A program made the position numbers and the translations under genes. The notes beneath the pieces are model-generated. The model was not told the origin of the DNA and ran no database searches. It saw nothing but the letters and a program-made list of their open reading frames with translations. From Phocaeicola faecicola (GTDB lineage: Bacteria > Bacteroidota > Bacteroidia > Bacteroidales > Bacteroidaceae): a DNA stretch of 64,000 bases. The stretch lies in the NCBI RefSeq assembly GCF_013618865.1, contig NZ_JABSOE010000010.1, positions 1 through 64,000 on the forward strand, read 5' to 3'. Below, one piece after another: positions 8,252 through 17,544 of this stretch; position 1 is the stretch's first letter, and each line of letters begins with the position of its first letter.

Positions 8252-10354
8252 ATGATAGACCAAGCCACCATAGACCGGATATTGGATGCAGCCCAGATTG
8301 TGGATGTTGTATCGGAGTTTGTTACCCTGCGCAAGCGTGGGGTGAACTACATCGGCCTGTGCCCTTTCCACAATGAAAAGACACCTTCGTTCAGTGTGTC
8401 CCCCAGCAAGGGAGTATGCAAATGCTTCAGTTGCGGAAAGGGCGGAAACGTGGTGCATTTCATCATGGAACACGAACAGATGTCGTATTACGAAGCCCTG
8501 AAATGGCTGGCCAAGAAATACAACATCGAAGTGAAGGAGCGGGAGCTGACCGACGAGGAGAAGCAGGCACACAGCCTGAGGGAAAGTCTGTTCGTCGTCA
8601 ACCAGTTTGCTGCGGAATATTTCCAGGATGTATTGTACAACCAGCTGGAGGGACAGCGGATCGGTATGACGTACTTCCGCAGCCGGGGATTCCGGGATGA
8701 CATCATCCGGAAATTCCAGTTGGGATACAGTCCGGACAAGCGTACGGCACTGGCAGATACGGCCTTGCAGAAAGGCTATAAGGAAGAATTTCTCGTCAAG
8801 ACCGGACTCTGCTACCGAAAGGACGACGGAAAACTGCACGACCGCTTCTGGGGACGTGTCATCTTTCCGGTGCATTCGATTTCGGGCAAGGTAGTGGCTT
8901 TCGGCGGACGTGTGCTGAGCAGTGCGACCAAGAACGTACAGATGAAGTACGTCAACTCCCCGGAATCGGAGATTTATCACAAAAGCCGGGAGTTGTATGG
9001 TATCTTTTTTGCCAAGCAGGCCATCGTACAGCAGGACCGATGTTTCCTGGTAGAAGGATATACCGACGTCATCTCCATGCACCAGAGCGGCATAGAGAAT
9101 GTGGTGTCCTCATCGGGTACGGCACTGACTTCCGATCAGATCCGGCTGATACATCGCTTTACCAATAACATTACGGTACTTTATGACGGGGACGGAGCCG
9201 GTATCAAGGCCAGTATCCGCGGAATTGACATGCTGCTGGAAGAGGGCATGAACATCAAGGTGTGTCTTCTCCCCGACGGTGAAGACCCTGACAGTTTTGC
9301 ACGGAAGCACAACGCGACGGATTACCAGGCTTACATCAACGACCATGAGGTGGATTTTATCCGCTTCAAGACCAACCTGCTGATGGAAGAGGCCGGAAAG
9401 GACCCGATCAAGCGGGCGGCCCTGATTTCTAGCATCGTAAAGAGCATCTCTGTGATTCCCGACTCCATTGTCCGTTCGGTGTACATCCGCGAATGCAGTC
9501 AGCTGCTGGAAATGGAGGAAAAGATTCTGGTGGAGGCTACTGCCAAACTGATTGAGCAGGCCCACGAGAACCGTTTCAAAGAGGCGGAAAGGAAGAAGCA
9601 GCGCGAAGAGCGGGAAAAGCAGGCACTGCTGGCAAAGGAAGAAAGCGAAAAAGCGCCGGACACAGGAACAAACGGTGAGAACCGGCCCGCAGAAACCGGT
9701 GAAAATACAGTACTTCCGGCAGAAGAAGCCATTCCCCTGCCCGTAGCCCCCGAAGATACGTACCGCTCGTTTATTCCGGCAGAAGGCAACGACCAGAAAC
9801 TCTTCTACCAGAAAGAACAGGAGCTGGTCAAGATGCTGGTGCGCTACGGAGAGTGCGTAATGTGTTACATCGAGGACGAAAACGGAGAGGCCGTACCTTA
9901 TAAGGTGGCCGAATTCATTATCGATAACCTGAAGGAAGACAACCTGCAGTTCCACAGTCCCCTGCACCGGAAGATGCTGAGGGAAATCGAACAGCAGCTG
10001 CAGAACCCGAACTTCATCGCAGAAAAGTATTTTGTGGCTCATCCCGATCCGGAAATCAGCAGGCTCGCAGCGGAAATTGCCAGCGACAGGTATCAGTTGA
10101 GCAAGTACCACTTCAAGGCACAGAAAATCGTAACCGACAAGGAGCGGTTGCACGAACTGATTCCGAGACTGGTCATCGACTTCAAGATTTCGATTGTCGA
10201 CGAGGAGATGAAGCAGACTTTGCGCGAGCTCTCGGAACCTGCTGTACAGAACGATCCGGAACAGTCCAGAAAAATCATGCAGCGGTACATCGAACTGCAG
10301 CAGATACAGAGTGCCATGGCCAAACGTGCGGGAGAACGCATCCTGCTGATTTAA
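8252..10354 (+). CDS. dnaG: DNA primase
   Basis: Synthesises the RNA primers for replication. The 700-residue product has an N-terminal CHC2 zinc site (Cys37, His40, Cys58, Cys61), a catalytic core with the TOPRIM acidic motifs EGYTD and LYDGDGAG, and a C-terminal helical region for helicase contact. A low-complexity, charged insert (about 440-500, rich in Glu, Lys and Pro) separates core and C-terminal domain and makes it longer than the E. coli protein (581 residues). It is transcribed with the PAP2 gene or from its own promoter in the 68-base gap. Confidence 0.97.
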   Translation: MIDQATIDRILDAAQIVDVVSEFVTLRKRGVNYIGLCPFHNEKTPSFSVSPSKGVCKCFSCGKGGNVVHFIMEHEQMSYYEALKWLAKKYNIEVKERELTDEEKQAHSLRESLFVVNQFAAEYFQDVLYNQLEGQRIGMTYFRSRGFRDDIIRKFQLGYSPDKRTALADTALQKGYKEEFLVKTGLCYRKDDGKLHDRFWGRVIFPVHSISGKVVAFGGRVLSSATKNVQMKYVNSPESEIYHKSRELYGIFFAKQAIVQQDRCFLVEGYTDVISMHQSGIENVVSSSGTALTSDQIRLIHRFTNNITVLYDGDGAGIKASIRGIDMLLEEGMNIKVCLLPDGEDPDSFARKHNATDYQAYINDHEVDFIRFKTNLLMEEAGKDPIKRAALISSIVKSISVIPDSIVRSVYIRECSQLLEMEEKILVEATAKLIEQAHENRFKEAERKKQREEREKQALLAKEESEKAPDTGTNGENRPAETGENTVLPAEEAIPLPVAPEDTYRSFIPAEGNDQKLFYQKEQELVKMLVRYGECVMCYIEDENGEAVPYKVAEFIIDNLKEDNLQFHSPLHRKMLREIEQQLQNPNFIAEKYFVAHPDPEISRLAAEIASDRYQLSKYHFKAQKIVTDKERLHELIPRLVIDFKISIVDEEMKQTLRELSEPAVQNDPEQSRKIMQRYIELQQIQSAMAKRAGERILLI

Positions 10355-10388
10355 GCATTCAATGTCAATATCAATAATATAACACACT

Positions 10389-10829
10389 ATGAAAACAAGA
10401 TTATTTTCGTTTTGCATGGCTTGTCTGGCATTCATGCCGGCCACTTATGCCATGGAAAAAATGAACGAGCCGCAGAAGGCTGTAGAAAAGACATGCAGTC
10501 TGGCCTTTATGTTCGACAGCGAATCGGAATGGGAGGCTACCGGAGACAAGGGTGTAGTACGCAAGATATTGGGCTACAACGGACAGGTAATGATGGTGAA
10601 AATCAAATTTGACAAAGACGCTGTGGGAGCGACTCACCGCCACTACCATACACAGGTGACATACGTAGTCAGCGGAAAGTTCGAATTTACCATCAACGGA
10701 GAAAAGAAGGTAGTTTCGGGCGGTGATGCACTTTACATGGAGCCGGATGTAGAACACGGATGCAAATGCCTCGAACCGGGAATGCTAATCGACTGTTTCT
10801 CCCCGATGAGAGAAAGTTTCCTGAAATAA
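10389..10829 (+). CDS. Small secreted cupin-domain protein
   Basis: The 146-residue protein starts with a signal peptide (MKTRLFSFCMACLAFMPATYA), so it is probably periplasmic. The rest is one cupin barrel with the metal-ligand motif HRHYHTQVTYVVSG (about 79-92) and a second motif containing EPDVEHGC. Stand-alone cupins of this kind are often linked to uronate or pectin metabolism, and the gene converges on the kduI operon across a shared terminator. That link is only positional. The exact reaction is unknown. Confidence 0.75.
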   Translation: MKTRLFSFCMACLAFMPATYAMEKMNEPQKAVEKTCSLAFMFDSESEWEATGDKGVVRKILGYNGQVMMVKIKFDKDAVGATHRHYHTQVTYVVSGKFEFTINGEKKVVSGGDALYMEPDVEHGCKCLEPGMLIDCFSPMRESFLK

Positions 10830-10976
10830 TACCACACGGACAGTTGCATACGGACGGAGGATTCACCCCAACTGCGGACTGAAGGACACTGACCGTACCT
10901 CTACAGGTTGCAGATAATATGATTTGCAGCCAGCCGATAACCGCATTCATTCTGTTCCGTGTGAACCGGATAATAA

Positions 10977-11020
10977 AACAGCCTGCCATTGAGAGAGTCA
11001 CTCATCAACGGCAGGCTGTT
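10977..11020. terminator. Bidirectional terminator between cupin gene and kduI
   Basis: AACAGCCTGCC (10977-10987) and GGCAGGCTGTT (11010-11020) are perfect 11-bp arms, with A/T-rich flanks on both sides (ATTTTA to the right, TAATAA to the left). It separates the convergent cupin and kduI genes. Confidence 0.8.
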
Positions 11021-11059
11021 ATTTTATGCCTGTACCAAAAGGATAAATATCCTTCGGTA

Positions 11060-11983
11060 TTATCTCATTTCAGTATAAGAAATCTTGTCCATATCTCCAT
11101 AGTCCAGGTTTTCACCGGCCATACCCCAGATAAACATGTAGTTGCTGGTACCTGCTGCAGCATGGATAGACCATTCCGGAGACATTACAGCCTGTTCGTT
11201 AGCCAACCACAACAGACGTTCTTCCTGAGGTTCACCCATCAGGTGGCAAATCATGTTGCCCGGAGTCAGGTTGAAGTAGAAGTAAGCCTCGATACGACGA
11301 GAGTGAGTGTGAGCCGGCATGGTGTTCCATACGCTACCCGGTTTCAGTTCAGTCAATCCCATCTGCAACTGGCAAGGACCTTCCTGAAGTACGTTCTTCA
11401 CGATCAACTGGTTGATGACACGGTCGTTGCTGTCTTCCATCTTTCCGGCAGCGAAAGAGTTGGCTTTCAGTGAACCTTTTCTTCCGTCCAAAGTAATCAG
11501 CTGAGTCTTGTAAGACTTGTGAGCAGTAGCAGAGTTCAGATAGAATTTAGCAGGCTTAGAAGCGTCCTTGCTCTTGAAAGTCACCTTCTGGTTGCCGCTT
11601 CCTACATAAAGCGCTTCCTTGAAGTTCAGTGTATATTCCTTACCGTCTACAGTCACGATACCTTCGCCACCCACGTTGATGACTCCCAGCTCACGGCTGA
11701 ACAGGAAGTAAGGTGCCTTCAGGTTATCAATGGTTTCCAGAGTCAGTTCTTTGTTCACCGGCATCGCACCACCGAAAATGAAACGGTCGTACATAGAATA
11801 AGTCAGGTTGATTTCATCGGCAACCAATACTTTTTCCATTACGAAACTGCTGCGCAGTCTCTGAGTATCATAAGTCTTCACATCCTGAGGATGGCATGCA
11901 GTCTGTACACTTACACTCGCAATCTGGGCATTGGCAGTAAACGCTGCAAAACCCATCATCATTGCAATCGCTAATTTTTTCAT
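11060..11983 (-). CDS. kduI: 5-keto-4-deoxyuronate isomerase with signal peptide
   Basis: KduI interconverts 5-keto-4-deoxyuronate and 2,5-diketo-3-deoxygluconate, the products of unsaturated uronates released by polysaccharide lyases. The 307-residue protein contains His225, His227, Glu232 and His274, with the same spacing (2, 5, 42) as the zinc ligands His196, His198, Glu203 and His245 of E. coli KduI, and the [13 protein letters not shown] block. It is 29 residues longer than the E. coli protein, and the extra sequence is an N-terminal signal peptide ([20 protein letters not shown]). The enzyme is therefore predicted to act in the periplasm. It is the last gene of the four-gene operon, 52 bases after the permease. 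Confidence 0.9.
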   Translation of the reverse strand: MKKLAIAMMMGFAAFTANAQIASVSVQTACHPQDVKTYDTQRLRSSFVMEKVLVADEINLTYSMYDRFIFGGAMPVNKELTLETIDNLKAPYFLFSRELGVINVGGEGIVTVDGKEYTLNFKEALYVGSGNQKVTFKSKDASKPAKFYLNSATAHKSYKTQLITLDGRKGSLKANSFAAGKMEDSNDRVINQLIVKNVLQEGPCQLQMGLTELKPGSVWNTMPAHTHSRRIEAYFYFNLTPGNMICHLMGEPQEERLLWLANEQAVMSPEWSIHAAAGTSNYMFIWGMAGENLDYGDMDKISYTEMR

Positions 11984-12035
11984 ATGCTTCTTGTTTATTT
12001 AGTGATTAATTATTTTAGTAAACACAACGGTCCGA

Positions 12036-13421
12036 TCAGTTCTGACGGCTTTCCTTGATGATTCTCCGGCGGTTGAAGATAGCCAGTCCCAAAGTAAAGA
12101 TGACCAGGATTCCTGTACCCACAAGTTTCATGTTATAGATGGCATAGAAAATCACCCAAGAGAAGATGCTGGAAGCGAAGTCGAGCGCACCGCCCTGGAA
12201 ACCTTCCGGAATCTTCACAGCTGCATCACCTGTCTTCACATATACGTCCTGTGCAGCCTGAGTAAAGAACGGAGCCAGGTCGGTTACGAAATAAAGACCG
12301 ATTACCAATACTACCAGACCGATGATGAAAGTCTTCAGTACATTACCCTTAGTGATAGGCAGGACTGCCGGGAAAAGATAGAACATACCGGCCAGTGAAG
12401 CCAATGGCAGGAACTGGTTGCCGGGCAATACTACAGAAAGGAAGAGTGCCACCGGAATCAGCAACAGAGAAACTACCAGGGTAGTCGGATGACCGATAAC
12501 CAGTGCCGGGCTCATACCGATGTTCAGTCCTGAAGCATTCTTGAATTTCTTTGCAATCAGTTCACGGGTAGCGTCAGAAATCGGACGAAGACCTTCGATG
12601 AACAGTGCAGTAATTCTAGGAATCAGCTCCATTACGGCTCCCATCTTGATACCCAGACCCAGAATGGCAGGAATACCGTCTACCAGTTCTTTGCCGTCCT
12701 TGCAGGCCAGCGCTCCGATACCGCAGCCTACTACCACTCCCAGGAAGAGAGGCTCGCCCATGATACCGAATTTTTTCTTCATGCCTTCCGCATCGATATT
12801 CAGTTTGTCAAATCCCGGAATCATATCCAGCACCTTGTTGACAACCAATGCAAACGGAACGAATCCCTGACAGAAAGGCTGAGGGATGGAAATACCGTCC
12901 ATTTTCTCGTAATATCCCTGGAACTGCTTGCAGGTCAGGTCGGCCATTACCAGCGTAATGATGTAGCAGATGACTGCAGCAAAGAATCCCCACCAGATAT
13001 TATCAGTAGCGAAATAAATCACCGCACCGATAAAGGCAAAATGCCAGTAGTTCCACAAGTCAATGTTGACTGTCTTGGTAGTCTTGGTCAGCAGCATGAC
13101 AATGTTGACTGCCAGACACACCGGGATGATGAATGCTCCTACCGAAGTATTGTAGGCTACCGATGCGGCAGCCGGCCATCCCATATCAAAAATACCCAAA
13201 CTCAATCCGTAAATTTCTGTCACTTTCTTCAAGGGATCCCCCAAGCTGCTGGTAAGCAATCCGGTGATGACTGACAGTCCCACAAAACCGACACCTACCA
13301 ACAATCCGCTCTTCAGCGCCTTGCCGAACTTGATACCGATACATACTCCCAGAATTGTAAATAAGATAGGCATCATTACGGCGGCTCCCAAGCCTATGAT
13401 ATAACTAAAAACTTGTTCCAT
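12036..13421 (-). CDS. PTS EIIC-like permease, galactitol (Gat/Sgc) family
   Basis: An integral membrane protein of 461 residues with about 10 or more hydrophobic segments. It resembles GatC/SgcC, the membrane subunit of galactitol-type PTS permeases, in length and in blocks such as DMGWPAAASVAYNTSVGAF and GLNIGMSPALVIGHPTT. No EIIA or EIIB gene is near, and Bacteroides are generally regarded as lacking a working sugar PTS. It probably works as a facilitator or secondary carrier, here for a uronate derivative given its position between a DUF4861 lipoprotein (12 bases upstream) and kduI. Confidence 0.8.
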   Translation of the reverse strand: MEQVFSYIIGLGAAVMMPILFTILGVCIGIKFGKALKSGLLVGVGFVGLSVITGLLTSSLGDPLKKVTEIYGLSLGIFDMGWPAAASVAYNTSVGAFIIPVCLAVNIVMLLTKTTKTVNIDLWNYWHFAFIGAVIYFATDNIWWGFFAAVICYIITLVMADLTCKQFQGYYEKMDGISIPQPFCQGFVPFALVVNKVLDMIPGFDKLNIDAEGMKKKFGIMGEPLFLGVVVGCGIGALACKDGKELVDGIPAILGLGIKMGAVMELIPRITALFIEGLRPISDATRELIAKKFKNASGLNIGMSPALVIGHPTTLVVSLLLIPVALFLSVVLPGNQFLPLASLAGMFYLFPAVLPITKGNVLKTFIIGLVVLVIGLYFVTDLAPFFTQAAQDVYVKTGDAAVKIPEGFQGGALDFASSIFSWVIFYAIYNMKLVGTGILVIFTLGLAIFNRRRIIKESRQN

Positions 13422-13433
13422 AAATTCATTTAA

Positions 13434-14681
13434 CTATTTAACTTCTACGTGTAATGGTTTCTCAATCTTACGCGCGTATTCTTTCAAATACTGTTTCCAT
13501 GTTTCCATGTCGGGCATATCCGCCTTGCTCCATCCGCTTCCCCAATAATATACATAGGAAGCTCCCGGCTGGTAAGTGGTATATCCCAGCAAATGTCCGA
13601 TGGCACCCGGACGCTGTGCCTTCTCTTCCTCAGAGAACCACTGAACTCCTGTATTCTCCAGTGAAGGTTCGAAAGCAGCTCCTACAAAAATCACACCGTT
13701 CTTATTCTGTGTATTATTGGTAGAATCGGCATATGCGATGTATCTTTCTTCTGTACTGAAAGCATAACCGTCAGGATGCTGCGGATGCAGTACGATACCG
13801 GTCACCACGGTTGAGGCACCCGATAAGTTTTCGTAACGGATTTCCGTTTTATTCAGGTACGATCCCTTATCCAGCGTAATGATTCGGGTTTCTACCACAT
13901 TCGAATCATTCTTGACTACCGAAGGATGATAGGTCAGTTTCACAGAAAAGCGCAACGGACCATTGTCCAGGATGGCATACTCTTTATAACAATATGGATA
14001 AATAATCGTTGAATCTTCCATAAGTGCAGCCGTACCTCCTCCCAGAGTGGCACCTACGCTGTAACAGTCCATACCGTTGCCATGATCGACATGGTAAGAC
14101 TTGGTATTCAGCAAGCTGTCGGCCTTTTCCTTTTGTCCCTGTTCTCTAAGAAGACGTATCTGCGCAATGGTTGCAGAGTCAGTTTCCATCTTGTATCTCT
14201 GCTCTACAACGGGTTCTGACACCGACTTAGTGAAGACATCATATCCATAAGATTTTTCTCCGGTTTTCTGAAGTGCCGGTCCATAGGCTCTGTATGCAGC
14301 CTTGTCATTTTCCCAAGCAATGTCATCCAGACGATTCGGGTACATTTTTCCGCACGCAATCGTATCCACTTTTTCCGGAACTCCCGCCGATACAGTATAT
14401 ACCACTGCCTGATTCGGACCTACCGTAGCCGGAAAGATCAGCAAACTATCATGAGTAATCTGATAAGGCACCTGATTGTGCTGCGCATCGGTCACTACCC
14501 ATTCCCCATTGGCAGCAGCCAGTTTTTCCAGATTCCGTACAGGAATCTCAACCATTTCGTTTTCACGGTTTAAATCTGTAGAGTTGGTTACAGTAATCTC
14601 TACAGTCTGCTTGTTGGAAGAACATCCTGCCAGGCAGCAGGCTGCCAGCAGGACGTTCATTGATTTAGTAATAAGACTCAT
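13434..14681 (-). CDS. DUF4861-family lipoprotein
   Basis: The 415-residue protein has a lipoprotein signal ending LAGCSS (Cys20), so it is anchored in an envelope membrane. The remainder matches what I know of DUF4861, a beta-rich family found beside polysaccharide-lyase and uronate genes in Bacteroidetes. It includes a GNGMDCYSVGATLGGGTAAL segment. No catalytic residues can be named. It lies 30 bases after kduD and 12 before the permease, so it belongs to the uronate operon. It could be a glycoside-processing enzyme or a binding protein. Confidence 0.72.
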   Translation of the reverse strand: MSLITKSMNVLLAACCLAGCSSNKQTVEITVTNSTDLNRENEMVEIPVRNLEKLAAANGEWVVTDAQHNQVPYQITHDSLLIFPATVGPNQAVVYTVSAGVPEKVDTIACGKMYPNRLDDIAWENDKAAYRAYGPALQKTGEKSYGYDVFTKSVSEPVVEQRYKMETDSATIAQIRLLREQGQKEKADSLLNTKSYHVDHGNGMDCYSVGATLGGGTAALMEDSTIIYPYCYKEYAILDNGPLRFSVKLTYHPSVVKNDSNVVETRIITLDKGSYLNKTEIRYENLSGASTVVTGIVLHPQHPDGYAFSTEERYIAYADSTNNTQNKNGVIFVGAAFEPSLENTGVQWFSEEEKAQRPGAIGHLLGYTTYQPGASYVYYWGSGWSKADMPDMETWKQYLKEYARKIEKPLHVEVK

Positions 14682-14711
14682 CCGTACTTATATATAGGTT
14701 ATATTACAATG

Positions 14712-15506
14712 TTATTTAGGCTGCTTACCGATATAAGCCAAAATACCACCATCTACATACAATACATGACCGTTTACAAAGTTAGATGCGTCTGAAGCCA
14801 AGAATACAGCCGGACCCATCAGGTCTTCAGGATTACCCCAGCGAGCAGCAGGGGTCTTAGCGATGATGAATGCATCGAACGGATGACGAGAACCGTCAGC
14901 CTGAGGCTCACGCAACGGAGCAGTCTGAGGAGTTGCGATGTAACCCGGGCCGATACCGTTACACTGGATGTTGAATTCACCGTATTCAGAAGCGATATTG
15001 CGAGTCAGCATCTTCAAGCCACCTTTGGCAGCCGCATAAGCAGAAACTGTTTCACGACCCAGTTCACTCATCATAGAACAGATGTTGATGATCTTACCGT
15101 GACCTTTCTTGATCATTGCAGGGATCACAGCCTTAGAAACGATAAACGGAGCGTTCAAGTCTACATCAATAACCTGACGGAATTCAGCTGCAGACATTTC
15201 GCACATCGGAATACGCTTGATGATACCTGCGTTGTTTACCAGAATATCGATTACACCTACTTCTTTTTCAATCTGGGCAACCATGGCATTTACAGCTTCT
15301 TCATTGGTTACGTCGCATACATAACCGTGAGCTTCGATACCCAGTTCCTTGTATGCAGCCAGACCTTTGTCGACCAATTCCTGCTTAATATCATTGAATA
15401 CGATTGTAGCACCAGCCTGAGCAAAACCTGTTGCAATAGCGAAACCAATACCATAAGAAGCTCCAGTTACCAAAGCTATCTTACCTTCAAGTGAAAAATT
15501 AACCAT
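14712..15506 (-). CDS. kduD: 2-deoxy-D-gluconate/KDG 5-dehydrogenase, KduD-like SDR
   Basis: A short-chain dehydrogenase of 264 residues with the NAD(P)-binding motif TGASYGIG (14-21), NNAG, the catalytic pair YAAAK and a C-terminal DGG. Pairing with kduI makes KduD activity most likely: reduction of 2,5-diketo-3-deoxygluconate to 2-keto-3-deoxygluconate. Gluconate 5-dehydrogenase is a close relative and the alternative. No signal peptide is present, so it is cytoplasmic, unlike the KduI of the same operon. It is the first gene of the operon and follows a -7 box at 15557-15564. Confidence 0.88.
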   Translation of the reverse strand: MVNFSLEGKIALVTGASYGIGFAIATGFAQAGATIVFNDIKQELVDKGLAAYKELGIEAHGYVCDVTNEEAVNAMVAQIEKEVGVIDILVNNAGIIKRIPMCEMSAAEFRQVIDVDLNAPFIVSKAVIPAMIKKGHGKIINICSMMSELGRETVSAYAAAKGGLKMLTRNIASEYGEFNIQCNGIGPGYIATPQTAPLREPQADGSRHPFDAFIIAKTPAARWGNPEDLMGPAVFLASDASNFVNGHVLYVDGGILAYIGKQPK

Positions 15507-15556
15507 ACGTCGTTAAAAGTTTTAATTTAATTAATCAATATATCTTTTGAGTGTTA

Positions 15557-15564
15557 CAAATTTA
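15557..15564 (-). promoter_or_regulatory. Bacteroides -7 box for the kduD operon
   Basis: The minus strand reads TAAATTTG, a full match to TAnnTTTG, 51 bases before the kduD start. A -33 element is not clear. The remainder of the 382-base gap (15565-15888) holds no convincing gene or strong hairpin. Confidence 0.5.
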
Positions 15565-15888
15565 GGCTGAAAAATTGAGAATCTGCCATTTTAGGCCAAT
15601 TCTTTTGTATATGTTTGTACAAAGAAATGATAATTCTGTTCAATCTTCCGGATTTTTTGTGTTCGTTAACAGAAAATCGCGGCAAACGTTTTGAAAGGGG
15701 CTGTTCACAGGGATTGACGACTGGATGTAAAATAAAAAATAACTGCAGACCCTAACGCTCCTTCTTCTCCCGGAAAAGCCCTGTTCGGAACCAGCCGCCG
15801 ACTGATGAAACAGCCTGCACTTCCCTCTTTCCGGAACTTCACCTTCCCCCATTTTCCAGGAGGCTTCTCCCCATGACTCTTTTCGAAC

Positions 15889-17379
15889 TTACAGCAAAGG
15901 AGCGAACAGGCGCACGATGGACTCCGTAGCTTTATTCATCCGGGAGCGCTTGCCCCAGACCTTGGACGAAAGCAGCAGGCTGTCCTTCTGGTCTGCCAGA
16001 AAAATATTCTTCATCCGCAACACGGTCGGACGGTCATAGAAAAAAGCATTGGCCTCAAAGTTGTGTTCGAAACTGCGGAAATCCATATTGACCGACCCGA
16101 CCGAAGCGACCTCATCGTCAGAAACCATCATCTTGGAATGCAGAAAGCCTCGCCGATAGAGATAGACCTTGACTCCGGCTTTCAGCAGGTCGTCCATATA
16201 CGAAAGCGATCCTTTATGGGCAAGGAAGGTATCTCCCCGCTTGGGCAGCATCACCCGCACGTCAACTCCGGCAAGGGCAGCTATCTGAAAAGCATTCATG
16301 ACCTCATCGGTTGGCAGGAAATAAGGAGACTGTACGTAAAAATAATGGCGGGCACGGGTCAGCCCGAGAATAATACCCTGCATCATGTCATGCCATTCCC
16401 CTACGGGATGCGAGGTGACTATCTGAGCCACCGAATCGCCGGCATCCTCAATTTTCGGAAAGAACTCCGCCGCCGTCAGCAAGGTACGGTCCATGGCATA
16501 CCAGTCGGTCAGAAAGGCCGTCTGCAAACCGTATACGGCCTTGCCGGTGATCCGCACGTGGGTATCTCTCCACTTTCCCCACCCCAGTCCGTGCAGGTAG
16601 CGCTCGGCAATGTTCATGCCTCCGATGAAACCGACCTTTCCGTCGATGACCACTATCTTGCGATGGTTACGGTAATTGACTTTGCTGGTGAAACGGGGAA
16701 AACGGACTTTCAGAAAGCTTTGGACCTCGATTCCCTCACACAACATGTCGTCGTAAAACATCGGACTGACTTTCCAGCATCCGACGTCGTCGTAGAGCAG
16801 GCGTACCTGAACACCCTGTCTGACTTTATCAATCAACAGGTCCCGAAGCAGCCTTCCCATCGGATCGTCTTCGAAAATATAAAACTGAAGATGAATATGA
16901 TGGCGGGCCTGAGCTATCGACCTGATCAGTTCCGACAGCATCGTATGACCGTCGGTAAACACATCTACCTTGTTTCCGGAAAACAACAGGGCCGAATTTA
17001 CCCTGTAAAAGAAATCACCCAGCCGGTTCAGTTCCGACCACTGGAAGGAAGTATCCTGCTGCTGAAAAGCCTGCACCGGACGCTTGCTCAGTCTCGAATA
17101 CCCTTTACGGGTAATCAGGCGTTCCTTTCGGGTACTCCTCCCGAGGAAATAATACAAGAACCATCCTATTACCGGCAGGAAAAAAAGGACCAGAATCCAT
17201 GCCATCGTCTTGACCGGATTCCGATTGTCCAATATCACGATGAAAATAGTTACCAGAATCACCGCCAAATAAAGTACATGGAACAATCCCGAAAAGACTT
17301 CATTTATTACAGCAGCATCCATACCCCGTTCAATTATCCAATTTTCAACAAATTTATAAATTTTATCCCACAAAAACAA
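15889..17379 (-). CDS. cls: Cardiolipin synthase (phospholipase D family)
   Basis: Condenses two phosphatidylglycerol molecules to cardiolipin at the inner membrane. The 496-residue protein has two N-terminal membrane helices (about 28-75) and two HKD motifs: HRKIVVID in the middle followed by GKVGFIGGMN, and HSKMMVSD near the C-terminus followed by GSVN. Length and order fit the E. coli ClsA type. It is divergent from a second HKD protein at 17545, with about 165 bases between the start codons. Confidence 0.93.
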   Translation of the reverse strand: MFLWDKIYKFVENWIIERGMDAAVINEVFSGLFHVLYLAVILVTIFIVILDNRNPVKTMAWILVLFFLPVIGWFLYYFLGRSTRKERLITRKGYSRLSKRPVQAFQQQDTSFQWSELNRLGDFFYRVNSALLFSGNKVDVFTDGHTMLSELIRSIAQARHHIHLQFYIFEDDPMGRLLRDLLIDKVRQGVQVRLLYDDVGCWKVSPMFYDDMLCEGIEVQSFLKVRFPRFTSKVNYRNHRKIVVIDGKVGFIGGMNIAERYLHGLGWGKWRDTHVRITGKAVYGLQTAFLTDWYAMDRTLLTAAEFFPKIEDAGDSVAQIVTSHPVGEWHDMMQGIILGLTRARHYFYVQSPYFLPTDEVMNAFQIAALAGVDVRVMLPKRGDTFLAHKGSLSYMDDLLKAGVKVYLYRRGFLHSKMMVSDDEVASVGSVNMDFRSFEHNFEANAFFYDRPTVLRMKNIFLADQKDSLLLSSKVWGKRSRMNKATESIVRLFAPLL

Positions 17380-17544
17380 ACGAACCTGCAGTCACCCACG
17401 GCTTTCCGCCCGACAATAACGGCTTATTTTCAGTTGATTTGTCCGTTTTTATGGTCTAAAAATACATAAATGCCGAGTAAGAAAGAGGGAAATGACCTTT
17501 TCTTGTTTTTATTTTATATTTTTGTCCTCCTAAAATTAAAGCAC

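Noticed and set aside
10833-10963. Distant complementary 8-mers CACACGGA and TCCGTGTG after the cupin gene
   Set aside because: The 115-base separation and short arms are compatible with chance; no T tract or internal structure supports a defined element.
15640-15852. 70-codon minus-strand frame upstream of kduD
   Set aside because: It has no motif and unlike codon use; it lies in a gap with no matching promoter.
16063-17469. 468-codon open frame antisense to cls
   Set aside because: It is the reverse-frame shadow of a well-supported cardiolipin synthase.
17470-17544. Upstream 25-codon extension of the second HKD protein
   Set aside because: It adds a second hydrophobic stretch before the anchor and no ribosome-binding or promoter evidence supports it.
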